Part shown: piece by piece, positions 52,018 to 60,611 of the stretch
Layout of the letters: every line of letters begins with the position of its first letter
Position numbering within the stretch: position 1 is the first letter of the stretch
Source of the DNA: an uncultured Collinsella sp.
GTDB taxonomy: Bacteria > Actinomycetota > Coriobacteriia > Coriobacteriales > Coriobacteriaceae
Assembly (NCBI GenBank): GCA_934646815.1
Contig: CAKUEW010000001.1
Span: 186,001-250,000 of the forward strand
Direction of reading: 5' to 3'
Length of the DNA: 64,000 nucleotides
Position numbers and translations under genes: made by a program
Notes under the pieces: generated by a model
What the model saw: only the letters and a program-made list of their open reading frames with translations
Told to the model about the DNA's origin: nothing
The model's database searches: none

Positions 52018-53460
52018 GTGCTTACTAGATTTCGCATTCTTACCATCTGCGCTTTGACGCTCGCGCTTTGCTGGGTGCCGGGATGTGCGTTTGGCGGGGA
52101 TGCCGAGGACGGGGCCCGGGTCGCCACGACCGCCCAGGGGCTTTCCTATGGGCTCGATGGTTTTGAGCGATTGGCCAAGGGAACCGCCCGCACCATGGAG
52201 GGCCAGCCTGAGGGCTATCGATTTCCCGTTGATGGGGACGCGGACCTTATTGTGGTACCGGCTGCCGATCGTGTGGTGGCGTGGATATCGCCCGTGGCAG
52301 CCCAGAGGTGTGGATTGGACCCGCAAGACAGCGAGAGCGTGTCGGGTCTTAAGGACCTTGTCTACGAACTTGACGGTGCAAACAGCATGGGAGGCGCACG
52401 GCTGGAGGACGTGGACCTGCCCTGGTGCGTCACGACGGAGGCAACGTTTGATGCCGGCGGGTATACCTATGGATTTGACGAGCGTGGTGCAGATGGGGAC
52501 CGCTATGTGGTGATCGCATCTGCCTCGGGCGATGCCAAGAGCGGCGCGCGCTGGCTCGATAGCGCTCAAATGGTAGAGGCGTTGTCTGTCGCGATGCGGG
52601 ATGAACAGGGGCCCTTGACCTCTCTGGTCTCCTTTTTGGGCGGTATCGACTACCGACCGTTTTGGGTGTCTATCAAAACGAGTGGCCTTGCCCTGGTAAT
52701 CGCCTTTGCGTTGGGCCTGTTTGCCGCGTGGAAGACCATGGGTACCACGAGCCGCGTGAAGGGTTTGCTCGATTCGGTCTTTACGATTCCTATGGTGCTG
52801 CCGCCCACGGTCTGCGGATTTCTGCTCCTCATGCTGTTCGGCCGCTCGACCGGGGTGGGCCAGTGGCTGATCGCGCACGGCATCTCGATTGTCTTTACGT
52901 GGCCGGCGGCGGTGATCTCTGCCGTGGTGGTGTCGTTCCCGCTCGTCTATCGTACGGCCCTGGGCGCCTTCGAGAGCCTCGACACGCAGATGCTCGATGC
53001 GGCGCGCACGCTGGGCTGGTCCGAGCGTCGCATCTTTACCAAGCTTATGATGCCCCTCGGTTGGCCTTCTATTGCCGCCGGTACGGTCCTTGCCTTTGCC
53101 CGCGCCATGGGAGAGTTTGGCTGCACCCTGTTCTTTGCGGGCAACTACGCCGGCATTACGCAGACCATCCCCATCGCCATCTACTTTGGGTGGATGGGCG
53201 GCAACACGTCGGTAGCGCTCTTTTGGGTCGTTGTCGTGATCGTCTTTAGCTTCTTGGTCATCCTATTCATCAACATGTACACGGCGCACTCGCAAAAGTA
53301 CCGTGAGCGGGGTCTTTCCCGTGCGGAGCGCAAGCAGACCAGGGGTTTCGCCAGTCAGGTCGATTCGCTCGATCCCGTCGGTGGCGATGCCCTGCGTATC
53401 GATCGCGAGGCGCTGGCCGAGCTTATGCGCGACGACGTGGTCGCAAAGGGAGGTCGATAA
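52018..53460 (+). CDS. modB: Molybdate ABC transporter permease ModB with extra N-terminal extracytoplasmic domain
   Basis: 480 aa, against about 220-270 for ordinary ModB. Residues 1-23 are a signal/anchor with a V-P-G-C lipobox-like end (Cys23); about 24-205 is a soluble domain outside the membrane that I do not recognise; from about 208 the normal permease follows (VSIKTSGLALVIAFALGLFA, FTIPMVLPPTVCGF, EAA loop LDAARTLGWSERRIFTKLMM). The C-terminus has a 50-residue charged tail. GTG 52018 with TTGGAG upstream is the best start. Between modA and modC, 4 bases from modC. Confidence 0.88.
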   Translation: MLTRFRILTICALTLALCWVPGCAFGGDAEDGARVATTAQGLSYGLDGFERLAKGTARTMEGQPEGYRFPVDGDADLIVVPAADRVVAWISPVAAQRCGLDPQDSESVSGLKDLVYELDGANSMGGARLEDVDLPWCVTTEATFDAGGYTYGFDERGADGDRYVVIASASGDAKSGARWLDSAQMVEALSVAMRDEQGPLTSLVSFLGGIDYRPFWVSIKTSGLALVIAFALGLFAAWKTMGTTSRVKGLLDSVFTIPMVLPPTVCGFLLLMLFGRSTGVGQWLIAHGISIVFTWPAAVISAVVVSFPLVYRTALGAFESLDTQMLDAARTLGWSERRIFTKLMMPLGWPSIAAGTVLAFARAMGEFGCTLFFAGNYAGITQTIPIAIYFGWMGGNTSVALFWVVVVIVFSFLVILFINMYTAHSQKYRERGLSRAERKQTRGFASQVDSLDPVGGDALRIDREALAELMRDDVVAKGGR

Positions 53461-53463
53461 GCC

Positions 53464-54534
53464 ATGTCGCTCGTTCTGGATATCAAAAAACGCTATCCCG
53501 GATTCACCCTCGACATCCAACTCGAAGCCGGCGAGGAACGCGTGGCGCTGCTCGGCGCCTCCGGATGCGGCAAGAGCTGCACGCTGCGTTGCATCGCCGG
53601 CGTGGAGACACCCGATGAGGGTAAGATCGTCGTCAACGGTGTGACCTTCTTCGACTCGGCCGCGGGCATTAACCTGTCGCCCCAAGAGCGCAAGTGCGCC
53701 CTGTTGTTCCAAAACTATCAGCTGTTTCCCCATATGACGGTGGCCGATAACGTGTGCGCCGGCGTGCAAAATGCGGGCGATGTGGCGGCGCGGCGTAAGC
53801 TCGCCAAGCGCTATTTGGGCATTTTTGGGCTCGCCGACTTTGCCGACCGCTATCCCGCGCGCCTTTCGGGCGGCCAGCAGCAGCGCGTGGCGCTTGCCCG
53901 CATGGTGGCGGCGCACCCGGGCATCTTTATGTTCGACGAGCCCATGAGCGCGCTCGACGCCTACCTTAAGAGCGCGCTCGAGCAGAACATGCTCGACCTG
54001 TTTGATGTGTGCAACCGTACCGTGCTCTACGTGAGCCACGATATCGACGAGGCTTGCCGTCTGTGCGAGCGCATTTGCGTGATGCACGACGGGCATATCG
54101 AAGAAATTGGGTCGGCCGAGAACGTGGTGCGGCACCCGCAAACATTGGCGGCGCTACGTCTGACGGGCTGCAAGAATACGAGCCGTGCGCAAAAGATTGG
54201 GCCCCAGGAAGTTGAGGCGCTCGACTGGGGCATGACCTTTAACGTGGGCCACGAGGTGCCCGACGACGTGGCATACCTGGGCATTCGCGCGAGTTATTTC
54301 CACCGTGACAATCGCGCCGAGCGCGGTCGCAATAGCTACGACCTGCACGTTGCCCGTGTGAGCGATTCGCGTTTTGAGCGCTTGGTACTGTTGGACGTGC
54401 CACGCGCCGACGCGCCAACGCGTCTGCAGTGGAAGGTCAACAAGGTGGGTGTTTCGGTGAACGAGCTTCCGCAAGAGGGCGAGACGCTGCGCATGCATTT
54501 TGATGCGAGCAGGATCCATCTGGTGTGCCGGTAA
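53464..54534 (+). CDS. modC: Molybdate ABC transporter ATP-binding protein ModC
   Basis: 356 aa. Walker A LLGASGCGKSCTLR, Q-loop LFQNYQLFPHMTV, signature [15 protein letters not shown], Walker B IFMFDEPMSALD, switch VSHDIDEA. C-terminal third (about 240-356) is a MOP/TOBE-like regulatory region, weakly conserved. Begins 3 bases after modB. The 14-bp terminator after it ends the Mo unit. Confidence 0.93.
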   Translation: MSLVLDIKKRYPGFTLDIQLEAGEERVALLGASGCGKSCTLRCIAGVETPDEGKIVVNGVTFFDSAAGINLSPQERKCALLFQNYQLFPHMTVADNVCAGVQNAGDVAARRKLAKRYLGIFGLADFADRYPARLSGGQQQRVALARMVAAHPGIFMFDEPMSALDAYLKSALEQNMLDLFDVCNRTVLYVSHDIDEACRLCERICVMHDGHIEEIGSAENVVRHPQTLAALRLTGCKNTSRAQKIGPQEVEALDWGMTFNVGHEVPDDVAYLGIRASYFHRDNRAERGRNSYDLHVARVSDSRFERLVLLDVPRADAPTRLQWKVNKVGVSVNELPQEGETLRMHFDASRIHLVCR

Positions 54535-54544
54535 CGTGGTGGGC

Positions 54545-54580
54545 AAGGCGGTCGAGAATGAAGTTCTCGGCCGCCTTATT
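54545..54580 (+). terminator. Terminator after modC
   Basis: 14-bp stem AAGGCGGTCGAGAA/TTCTCGGCCGCCTT (two G-T pairs), then TATTATT. Confidence 0.88.
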
Positions 54581-54704
54581 ATTCGACTGCCGTTCGCCGA
54601 TTAATGCATGACAAAAACTTATCAAGCAAAATAATTATTTATTGAGTGACAGCGTACGCTGCTGTCGTACGCGTGTCGGCGGTGTTCGCGCGAGCGGGGA
54701 CCGT

Positions 54705-54713
54705 TGATATAGT
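54705..54713 (+). promoter_or_regulatory. Extended -10 promoter of the reductase/selenium convoy
   Basis: TG-A-TATAGT (extended -10) 30 bases before the first tiny ORF; 17 bases further up TTCGCG is a poor -35. The stretch 54581-54700 has AT-rich sequence and AGCGTACGCT palindromes but no gene. Confidence 0.45.
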
Positions 54714-54742
54714 GATGTTCAACTTGTAAAGGAGGGGCGCCG

Positions 54743-54811
54743 ATGCCGCAATCGACATATTCTCGCCGCGTTGCCGCGTGCGCCCTGTATATGGCTCGGA
54801 GTCGCATATGA
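54743..54811 (+). CDS. 22-aa ORF with strong ribosome site, leader-peptide candidate
   Basis: ATG 54743 has AAAGGAGGGG six bases upstream. The peptide is basic (MPQSTYSRRVAACALYMAR, then SRI), with one Cys, and ends in TGA that overlaps the next ATG (ATGA). First ORF of the transcript that leads to the double-cubane reductase. No known family. A leader role is suggested by size and coupling only. Confidence 0.45.
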   Translation: MPQSTYSRRVAACALYMARSRI

Positions 54812-54978
54812 ACAGGTATGTTCACGGCTCCGGGAGAGACGACGCACAACTAAACCATCAGCTGCAAAGCAGGTTCCCCAAAATTCCGGGTTTGAGCACG
54901 GTCGGATTATCGCCATTCGCCGTGCACACATACCGCCTAATTCCGTTTTTGGTTCGAGAGGGGAACCGTTATGGCTGA
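54808..54978 (+). CDS. 56-aa ORF overlapping the reductase start
   Basis: Starts in the ATGA junction with the 22-aa ORF and its TGA overlaps the reductase ATG 54971 by eight bases, so the chain could be translationally coupled. Sequence is polar with many Arg and Pro and no motif. A hairpin GGTTC-GAGAGGG-GAACC (54951-54967) near its end holds the reductase ribosome site in the loop. It may be a real protein, a coupling device, or chance. Confidence 0.35.
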   Translation: MNRYVHGSGRDDAQLNHQLQSRFPKIPGLSTVGLSPFAVHTYRLIPFLVREGNRYG

Positions 54979-56137
54979 AGAATTCGAAGAGGTAAAGCTG
55001 CCGCGCACGTTTGAGGAGTTTAACGAGCAGCGCAAGGCGGCGTTTATTCGCGTTAAGGATTACAAGCAGGCCGGCAATCGCCTGGTCGGCTTTTTGTGCA
55101 GCTATACGCCGCTTGAGATTATTGATGCTGCCGGCGCTGCGAGCGTCGCCCTGTGCGGCACGTCCGACGAGGTGATTCCCGAGGCCGAGAAGGTACTGCC
55201 GGCAAACCTCTGCCCGCTCATCAAGTCGACCTACGGCTTTGCCTATTCGCAAAAGTGCCCGTTTACGTACTTTAGCGACATGATTATCGGCGAGACCACC
55301 TGCGACGGCAAAAAGAAGATGTACGAGCTGCTGAGCGAGCTCAAGCGCACGCACATTCTGCACCTGCCGCAGAGCCGTGACCGCGCCTACGAACGCGAGG
55401 GCTGGTACGAGGAGTGCTGCCTGCTCAAGGAGGAGCTCGAGAACTTCTACGGCATTACAATTACCGATGATGATCTGCGTGCTGCCGTGCGTCGTCGTAA
55501 CCGCCTGCGTGCCGTCCAGCTCGAGATGTTTGCCCTGCAGGCCAACCAGCCTGCGGCCATGAGCGGCGTCGATCTGATGAGCACGATGTTCGCCGGCACC
55601 TTCAGCTTTGATATCGAGGCCTACACGCAGCAGCTGGAGCAAAAGGTCGCCAAGCTGCGCGAGTCCTACGAGGCCGGCGAGCGTCCCGTGGCCGCGGACG
55701 CTAAGCGCATCCTGATCACCGGTTGTCCGGTGGGCGGCGTGATTAACAAGATCGGCCGCACCATCGAGTCTAACGGCGGCGTGGTCGTGTGCATGGACGA
55801 CTGCTCGGGCGAGCGCACGGCGGCCATGATGGTCGACCCAGACGCACCCGACATCCTGCACGCCATCGCCGACCGCTACCTGGACATCAACTGCTCGGTC
55901 ATGACGCCCAACAATGGACGCATGGAGAACACCCTGGCCATGTGTGAGAAGTATCACGTCGACGGCGTCGTGGAAAACGTGCTGCAGGCCTGCCACACCT
56001 TTAACGTGGAGAGCGCGCGCATGCAGGAGGCTGTCGAGGGCTCGGGCATTCCGTACATGAAGATCGAGACCGATTACAGCAATGGCGACATGGGCCAGAT
56101 CGAGACGCGCATTGCCGCCTTTATCGAGACGCTGTAG
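54971..56137 (+). CDS. Double-cubane-cluster-type reductase (2-hydroxyacyl-CoA dehydratase/BCR superfamily)
   Basis: 388 aa, soluble. Resembles the HgdB/FldBC and DCCP family, whose members hold [4Fe-4S] or [8Fe-9S] clusters and accept ATP-driven low-potential electrons from an ASKHA activase. Cys sites: [10 protein letters not shown] (Cys43 region), [20 protein letters not shown] (about 80-98), [23 protein letters not shown] (about 250), MDDCSGERT and the C-terminal [12 protein letters not shown]. Partner activase lies at 57773. A single subunit rather than two points to DCCP, not to a CoA dehydratase. GAGGGG precedes the ATG. Substrate unknown. Confidence 0.85.
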   Translation: MAEEFEEVKLPRTFEEFNEQRKAAFIRVKDYKQAGNRLVGFLCSYTPLEIIDAAGAASVALCGTSDEVIPEAEKVLPANLCPLIKSTYGFAYSQKCPFTYFSDMIIGETTCDGKKKMYELLSELKRTHILHLPQSRDRAYEREGWYEECCLLKEELENFYGITITDDDLRAAVRRRNRLRAVQLEMFALQANQPAAMSGVDLMSTMFAGTFSFDIEAYTQQLEQKVAKLRESYEAGERPVAADAKRILITGCPVGGVINKIGRTIESNGGVVVCMDDCSGERTAAMMVDPDAPDILHAIADRYLDINCSVMTPNNGRMENTLAMCEKYHVDGVVENVLQACHTFNVESARMQEAVEGSGIPYMKIETDYSNGDMGQIETRIAAFIETL

Positions 56138-56146
56138 GTAACGCGA

Positions 56147-56176
56147 ATGTGACAGGGAGACACCCCTTTGTCACAT
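56147..56176. repeat. Palindrome family C, copy 2 (diverged)
   Basis: AATGTGACAGGGAGACACCCCTTTGTCACAT, arms with two to three mismatches; just after the reductase stop and before the next ribosome site. Confidence 0.85.
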
Positions 56177-56195
56177 CAATCTGGAAGGAAAAGAA

Positions 56196-56741
56196 ATGAT
56201 TGAGTCTAATGTCAAGATTGGCGTAACAGAAGTGAGTCCCCGCGCCGTGCAGCGTGCGGCGGAGGCGAACTTTAAAAAGGGCTACTACTGCTGCGAGTCG
56301 CTTGTTTACACCATGAAGCAGATGTTCGAGCTCGATGTGCCTGATTCTGTTGTTGCAATGGCCTCGGGCATGTCGGTGGGTGCCGGTAAGTCCGGTTGTA
56401 CCTGCGGTGCCTTTAACGGTGGCATCCTCGCTATTGGAATGTTCTTTGGCCGCACCGAGCAGGACGGCCCCACGAATCCCAAGTCCATTAAATCGATGGA
56501 GCTCACCCATGAGCTGCATGACTGGTTTAGGGGCAACAACGGTAAGCATGCCATCTGCTGCCGCATTTTGACGAAGGAATTTGACATGGGACGTGGTGAG
56601 CACAAAGAGCAGTGCATTTATTACACCGGCTTGTGCGCCTGGAAGGTCGCTCAGATGGTCTGCCGTGAGTGCGGTATTAAGAACCTGGATGAAATTGACG
56701 AACCGGCTCCGCGCCGCAAGGTCGCCGATATCGAAATATAG
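56196..56741 (+). CDS. C-GCAxxG-C-C family protein of the reductase convoy
   Basis: 181 aa, Cys-rich (about nine). Motif blocks YYCCESLVYTMKQ (residue about 30), SGCTCGAFNGGILAIG (about 65-80), HAICCRILTKEFD and QCIYYTGLCAWKVAQMVCREC. Presumed redox or Fe-S carrier; a diverged relative of the 36303 gene. GGAAGG upstream of the ATG. Confidence 0.87.
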   Translation: MIESNVKIGVTEVSPRAVQRAAEANFKKGYYCCESLVYTMKQMFELDVPDSVVAMASGMSVGAGKSGCTCGAFNGGILAIGMFFGRTEQDGPTNPKSIKSMELTHELHDWFRGNNGKHAICCRILTKEFDMGRGEHKEQCIYYTGLCAWKVAQMVCRECGIKNLDEIDEPAPRRKVADIEI

Positions 56742-56809
56742 CTGAAGGAGCCCGGCGAGATACCGGTGCCCGATATGTGAAAACCAACGAGGTTAGGAAG
56801 CCTATCCAT

Positions 56810-57724
56810 ATGGAGTTGATTAAGAAAATCCCTGTTCCCATCTGCGGCGTCGCGTTGGGTTGTGCGGCCCTGGGCAATCTTTTGCAGAGCTATTCCGAGG
56901 CGTTGCGCATGATCTGCGGAGCGGTCTCGGCGCTGTTCCTGCTGCTGTTTGTTATCAAGGTGCTCGCATTCCCCAAGTTGTTTGCCGAAGATATGGCGAA
57001 TCCGATTATGGCAAGCGTTTCGGGAACCTTCTCGATGGCGCTCATGCTGCTCTCGACCTATATCAAGGGGTATCTTGGCGCAGCGGATGTGGCGTTTGCC
57101 GTGTGGGCCATTGCGATTGCGCTTCATGTCGCGCTTATCGTCTACTTTACGGTTGCGTTTGTGCTAAAACTTAAGCTCAAAGCCGTTTTTGCCAGCTATT
57201 ACATTGTGTATGTTGGCATCGCGGTTGCGGCGGTTACCGCGCCCGTGTACGAGGCGATGGCAATTGGCGTCACGGCGTTTTGGTTTGGCCTCGTGAGCTT
57301 TGTTGCGCTGTTCATTTTGGTTGCGATGAGGTATGTCAAACTGCCAGATGTGCCAGAGCCCGCCAAGCCGCTCATTTGCATTTACGCTGCGCCCATGAGC
57401 CTGTGCCTCGCCGGTTACGTGCAGTCTGTTATGCCCAAGAACCAAGTCTTTTTGCTCGCGATGTTTGGCGTGGCAACGGTCATTTATCTGTTTGCCTTGG
57501 TTCAGCTGGCTCGTTGCCTTTCGTTGCCGTTTTATCCGAGTTGTGCGGCGTTTACCTTCCCGTTTGTAATCAGCGCCATCGCGTCTAAGATGACGGCTGC
57601 CTGTCTTATGAATATGGGGACGCCGCTGCCGTGGCTTGCCCCCGTTGTGCTTGTCGAGACGATCATCGCTACCGTTCTGGTGGTTTATACCTGCGTGCGC
57701 TATCTTGCATTTCTAAAAGGCTAG
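56810..57724 (+). CDS. TDT (TehA/SLAC1-like) family transporter
   Basis: 304 aa with about nine to ten helices; opening IPVPICGVALGCAALGNLL is typical for TDT members (tellurite-resistance/dicarboxylate/anion channels). Later marks: YAAPMSLCLAGYVQSV near 210 and FPFVISAIASKMT near 260. ATG 56810 is preferred to GTG 56777, which has no close ribosome site. Substrate is unknown; anion (sulfite, selenite or dicarboxylate) transport is only a possibility suggested by context. Confidence 0.82.
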   Translation: MELIKKIPVPICGVALGCAALGNLLQSYSEALRMICGAVSALFLLLFVIKVLAFPKLFAEDMANPIMASVSGTFSMALMLLSTYIKGYLGAADVAFAVWAIAIALHVALIVYFTVAFVLKLKLKAVFASYYIVYVGIAVAAVTAPVYEAMAIGVTAFWFGLVSFVALFILVAMRYVKLPDVPEPAKPLICIYAAPMSLCLAGYVQSVMPKNQVFLLAMFGVATVIYLFALVQLARCLSLPFYPSCAAFTFPFVISAIASKMTAACLMNMGTPLPWLAPVVLVETIIATVLVVYTCVRYLAFLKG

Positions 57725-57726
57725 CG

Positions 57727-57758
57727 AATGTGACAAAGGGACTGTCCCTTTGTCACAT
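57727..57758. repeat. Palindrome family C, copy 3
   Basis: AATGTGACAAAGGGAC-T-GTCCCTTTGTCACAT, near perfect; overlaps the gap between the TDT and activase genes and ends just before the activase ribosome site AAGGAGG. Confidence 0.93.
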
Positions 57759-57772
57759 GTAAGGAGGATGCT

Positions 57773-58537
57773 GTGGTTGGCATTGGTATCGACATAGGCT
57801 CTACGGCTGCGAAGGCCGCGGTGGTGGATGCCGGTGGTGCGGTCGCGTGGACCTGTGTGATTCCGACGGGCTACTCGTCGGTTGATGCGGCTGAGCGCCT
57901 GCGTGGCGAGCTCGCTGCGGCCGGCTATGACGTGGCGGCCGATGACGCGCGTGTCGTCGCCACGGGTTATGGCCGCGTTGCCGTGCCCTATGCCAACAAG
58001 GTGGTGACCGAAATCACGTGTCATGGTGCCGGTGCGGTCCGCTTGTTTGGCGACCAGGGCACCGTGATCGACGTGGGCGGTCAGGATACCAAGGTCATCC
58101 AGCTCAAAGGCGGTCGCGTGACCAAGTTTGCCATGAACGACAAGTGTTCCGCCGGCACTGGTCGCTTTTTGGAGATTATGGCCGACCGTCTGGGCATTAC
58201 CCAGCAGCAGATGGCCGACCTTGCCCGCGCCGGCGAGCCCACCAAGATTTCCAGCATGTGCACCGTCTTCGCCGAGAGCGAGGTCATCAGTCTGATCGGT
58301 CGCGGTGAGCCGCGCGAGAACATCGCGCGCGGCGTGATCGACAGCGTCGTATCGCGCGTGGCGACTATGGCTGGGCAGGCGGCGGGCGCTCCGTACTACC
58401 TGACCGGTGGCCTGTGCGAGAACGTCTATGTTGTGGAGCGGTTGGGCGAGCTGCTGGGTTCTCCAGTGACCACCACGCCCCAGGCTCGCTTTGCCGGCGC
58501 CATCGGTGCGGCCGTTCGTGCGCAGGCGCTCGGCTGA
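57773..58537 (+). CDS. ASKHA activase (2-hydroxyacyl-CoA dehydratase activator/DCCP reductase type)
   Basis: 254 aa homodimeric [4Fe-4S] ATPase that pumps electrons into the reductase above. Phosphate-1 motif IGIDIGSTAAKAAVV, ATP motif IDVGGQDTKVIQ, cluster Cys in NDKCSAGTGRFLEIM and SSMCTVFAESEVI. GTG 57773 has AAGGAGG five bases upstream. Same strand as and downstream of its presumed partner, separated by two genes. Confidence 0.93.
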   Translation: MVGIGIDIGSTAAKAAVVDAGGAVAWTCVIPTGYSSVDAAERLRGELAAAGYDVAADDARVVATGYGRVAVPYANKVVTEITCHGAGAVRLFGDQGTVIDVGGQDTKVIQLKGGRVTKFAMNDKCSAGTGRFLEIMADRLGITQQQMADLARAGEPTKISSMCTVFAESEVISLIGRGEPRENIARGVIDSVVSRVATMAGQAAGAPYYLTGGLCENVYVVERLGELLGSPVTTTPQARFAGAIGAAVRAQALG

Positions 58538-58606
58538 TGCACCGGCCGTAGGTGCGCGTTCATGCGTATACTGGGAAGGAATGTTTGTATTTGAGAGGAG
58601 GTATCG

Positions 58607-59656
58607 ATGCTCGACGATCAGATTAGGCTCACGTCTATGACCGCCGCGAGCGGTTGAGCCGCTAAGTTGGCTCCCGGAGCCCTCGCCCAGGTCCTGGGTG
58701 ACTTACCAAATGTGCCTAACGACAACCTGCTCGTGGGGTTCGATACTTCCGACGACGCGAGCGTCTTCCGCGTAGGGGAGAACCTGGGGCTCGTGCAGTC
58801 CATCGACTTCTTCCCGCCGATGGTCGACGACCCCTATCTGTTCGGCCAGATCGCAGCGGCCAACTCGCTGTCGGATATCTACGCCATGGGCGGGCGGCCG
58901 AGCCACGCCATGAACCTGCTGTGCATCCCCAGCTGCCTGGGCGTTGAGGTCGCGGGGCAGATCTTGGCAGGCGGTGCCGACAAGTGCGTCGAGGCCGGCT
59001 GCTCCATCGCGGGCGGGCACACCATCAACGATGACGAGCCCAAGTATGGCCTGTCCGTGAGCGGTTTTGTGCCGCTCGACCGTATGCTCGCCAATAGCGG
59101 CGCGCGCGTGGGCGATGCCCTGCTGCTGACCAAGGCGGTCGGCTCGGGTATCATCGCCACGGCCATTAAGGGCGAGCTGATCGAGCAGGACGAGGCTGGC
59201 CCGATGTTTGACTCGATGCGCACGCTCAACGAGGCTCCGATCCGCCTGGCCGAGGGGCTTGAGCTTCACGGTTGTACCGATGTTACGGGCTTTGGCCTGA
59301 TCGGGCATGCGTGCGAGATGGCCGAGGGCTCGGGCGTGCAGATTGAGCTTGTGGCGGGGGCGGTGCCGCTCTTTGACCAGGTGCTCGACATGGCGCGGCT
59401 GGGCATTATCCCAGCGGGCGCCTACCGCAACCAGGACTTCTTTGGGTCGCGCGTGGCGGCCGACGAGGACCTGGAGCCGGGTATGTCGGATGCGCTGTAC
59501 GACCCGCAGACCTCGGGCGGCCTGCTTATCGCGGCGGGTGCTGACGAGGTGGAAGAGCTTGCGCGCCGCCTTCATGCCGAGGGGCGTATCGCTGCCGTTG
59601 TCGGGCGTGTCGTCGAGGCGGTGTCGGGCGGCCCTGCTGTCCGCGTTATTCGTTAG
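58607..59656 (+). CDS. selD: Selenophosphate synthase SelD, selenocysteine form (UGA at codon 17)
   Basis: Makes selenophosphate from selenide and ATP. 349 aa if UGA 58655-58657 is read as selenocysteine. ATG 58607 has GAGAGGAGG five bases upstream. Residue 17 is the catalytic Cys/Sec position of SelD (E. coli Cys17), and Lys20 follows, as in the family (ASG-U-AAK). Downstream, NDNLLVGFDTSDDASVFRV, DFFPPMVDDPYLFGQIAAAN and GGHTINDDEPKYGLS match SelD. A gene caller that stops at UGA would start at TTG 58667 and lose 20 residues including the active site. Confidence 0.95.
58658..58700 (+). promoter_or_regulatory. Putative bacterial SECIS hairpins after the selD UGA
   Basis: Two small hairpins follow the UGA: GGCTC-CCG-GAGCC (58669-58681) and CCCAG-GTC-CTGGG (58686-58698). 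The second has a G at the first loop base about 34 bases from the UGA, which fits the loose bacterial SECIS rule. Inference only. Confidence 0.5.
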
Positions 59657-59679
59657 CTGCGCGTTTACGTATTTGTTTG

Positions 59680-59693
59680 CCGTTCTAGAACGG
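59680..59693. promoter_or_regulatory. Palindrome before yedF
   Basis: Perfect 14-bp dyad CCGTTCTAGAACGG just ahead of the yedF ribosome site GAAAGGA; possible protein site or short hairpin. Confidence 0.35.
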
Positions 59694-59713
59694 TTCTTTC
59701 GAAAGGAATTGCT

Positions 59714-60340
59714 ATGTCTACCAAGATTGAAGTCAATGCCATGGGCGATGCCTGCCCGCTGCCCGTCGTCAAGACGCTCAAGGCGCTCAAGCAGCTCGAT
59801 GGCGAGGGCACGGTCGTGACCTCGGTCGATAACGAGACCGCCGTCAAGAATATTTCCAAGATGGCGCAGGAGAAGGGCTGCACGGCTTCGGTCGAGAAGA
59901 TTTCGGACGCCGAGTGGCACGTGGCCGTCGCCACCGCCGGCGCCGTTGCCGTGGCCGATCCCGAGCAGGACGGTGCCGCCTTCTGCGACGCCAGCGCCGG
60001 CAAGGGCAAGCTGGTCATCTCCGTCTACACCGACTGCATGGGCCGCGGCGACGACGAGCTGGGCCATAAGCTCATGAAGGCCTTTATCTTTGCCGTGACG
60101 CAGCAGGAGGAGCTGCCTGCGACCATGCTGTTCTACAACGGCGGCGCCAAGCTCACCGTCGAGGGCTCGCCCGTGCTCGACGATCTTAAGGGTCTGGCCG
60201 AGCAGGGCGTCGAGATCCTCACCTGCGGAACCTGTCTGGATCACTTTGGCATTAAGGACCAGCTCGCGGTGGGCGAGGTCACCAACATGTACGTGATCGT
60301 GGAAAAGATGGAGCAGGCCGTGCGCGTCGTGCGCCCGTAG
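59714..60340 (+). CDS. yedF: YedF-like selenium metabolism sulfurtransferase
   Basis: 208 aa two-domain protein. N-terminal TusA-like domain with catalytic Cys in GDACPLPVVKTLKAL (about residue 14); C-terminal DsrE-like domain with LTCGTCLDHFGIK near 175. This architecture (often called selenium metabolism protein YedF) is co-located with selD in many anaerobes and may carry selenium or sulfur for selenophosphate synthesis. GAAAGGA upstream. Confidence 0.92.
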   Translation: MSTKIEVNAMGDACPLPVVKTLKALKQLDGEGTVVTSVDNETAVKNISKMAQEKGCTASVEKISDAEWHVAVATAGAVAVADPEQDGAAFCDASAGKGKLVISVYTDCMGRGDDELGHKLMKAFIFAVTQQEELPATMLFYNGGAKLTVEGSPVLDDLKGLAEQGVEILTCGTCLDHFGIKDQLAVGEVTNMYVIVEKMEQAVRVVRP

Positions 60341-60359
60341 CTTATTGGATGGGATTGCC

Positions 60360-60611
60360 ATGAGGGAGAAGCGTCCGGCGCTGGTCATCACGTTTCCCAC
60401 CACGGCGGCCGCCATGGGGTGCGAGACCCTATGCGCCGAGCGCAGCCTTCCCGGGCGTACGATTCCCGTGCCCGGGGAGGTCGCTGCCGGCTGTGGTCTG
60501 GCATGGAAGGCCTTGCCTTCGGATGAGGAGCTGCTGCGCGGCGAGCTTGCTGCCGCCGGCGTTCCCACCGAGGGCTTTACCGTGATCGACATGTGGGAGG
60601 TCGTGCGATGA
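60360..60611 (+). CDS. DUF3343 putative Se/S carrier
   Basis: 83 aa. DUF3343 proteins follow yedF in selenium clusters; Cys-rich core here: AMGCETLCAERSLPG and EVAAGCGLAWKALPS, with FPTTAAAM near the N-terminus. Presumed to hold or pass a selenium/sulfur species. ATG 60360 with GGATGGGA upstream is preferred to TTG 60345. Overlaps the next gene by four bases (ATGA). Confidence 0.87.
   Translation: MREKRPALVITFPTTAAAMGCETLCAERSLPGRTIPVPGEVAAGCGLAWKALPSDEELLRGELAAAGVPTEGFTVIDMWEVVR

Noticed and set aside
54778..54807. Longer version of the 56-aa ORF starting at GTG-like codon 54778
   Set aside because: No ribosome site; the ATGA junction at 54808 is a better start.
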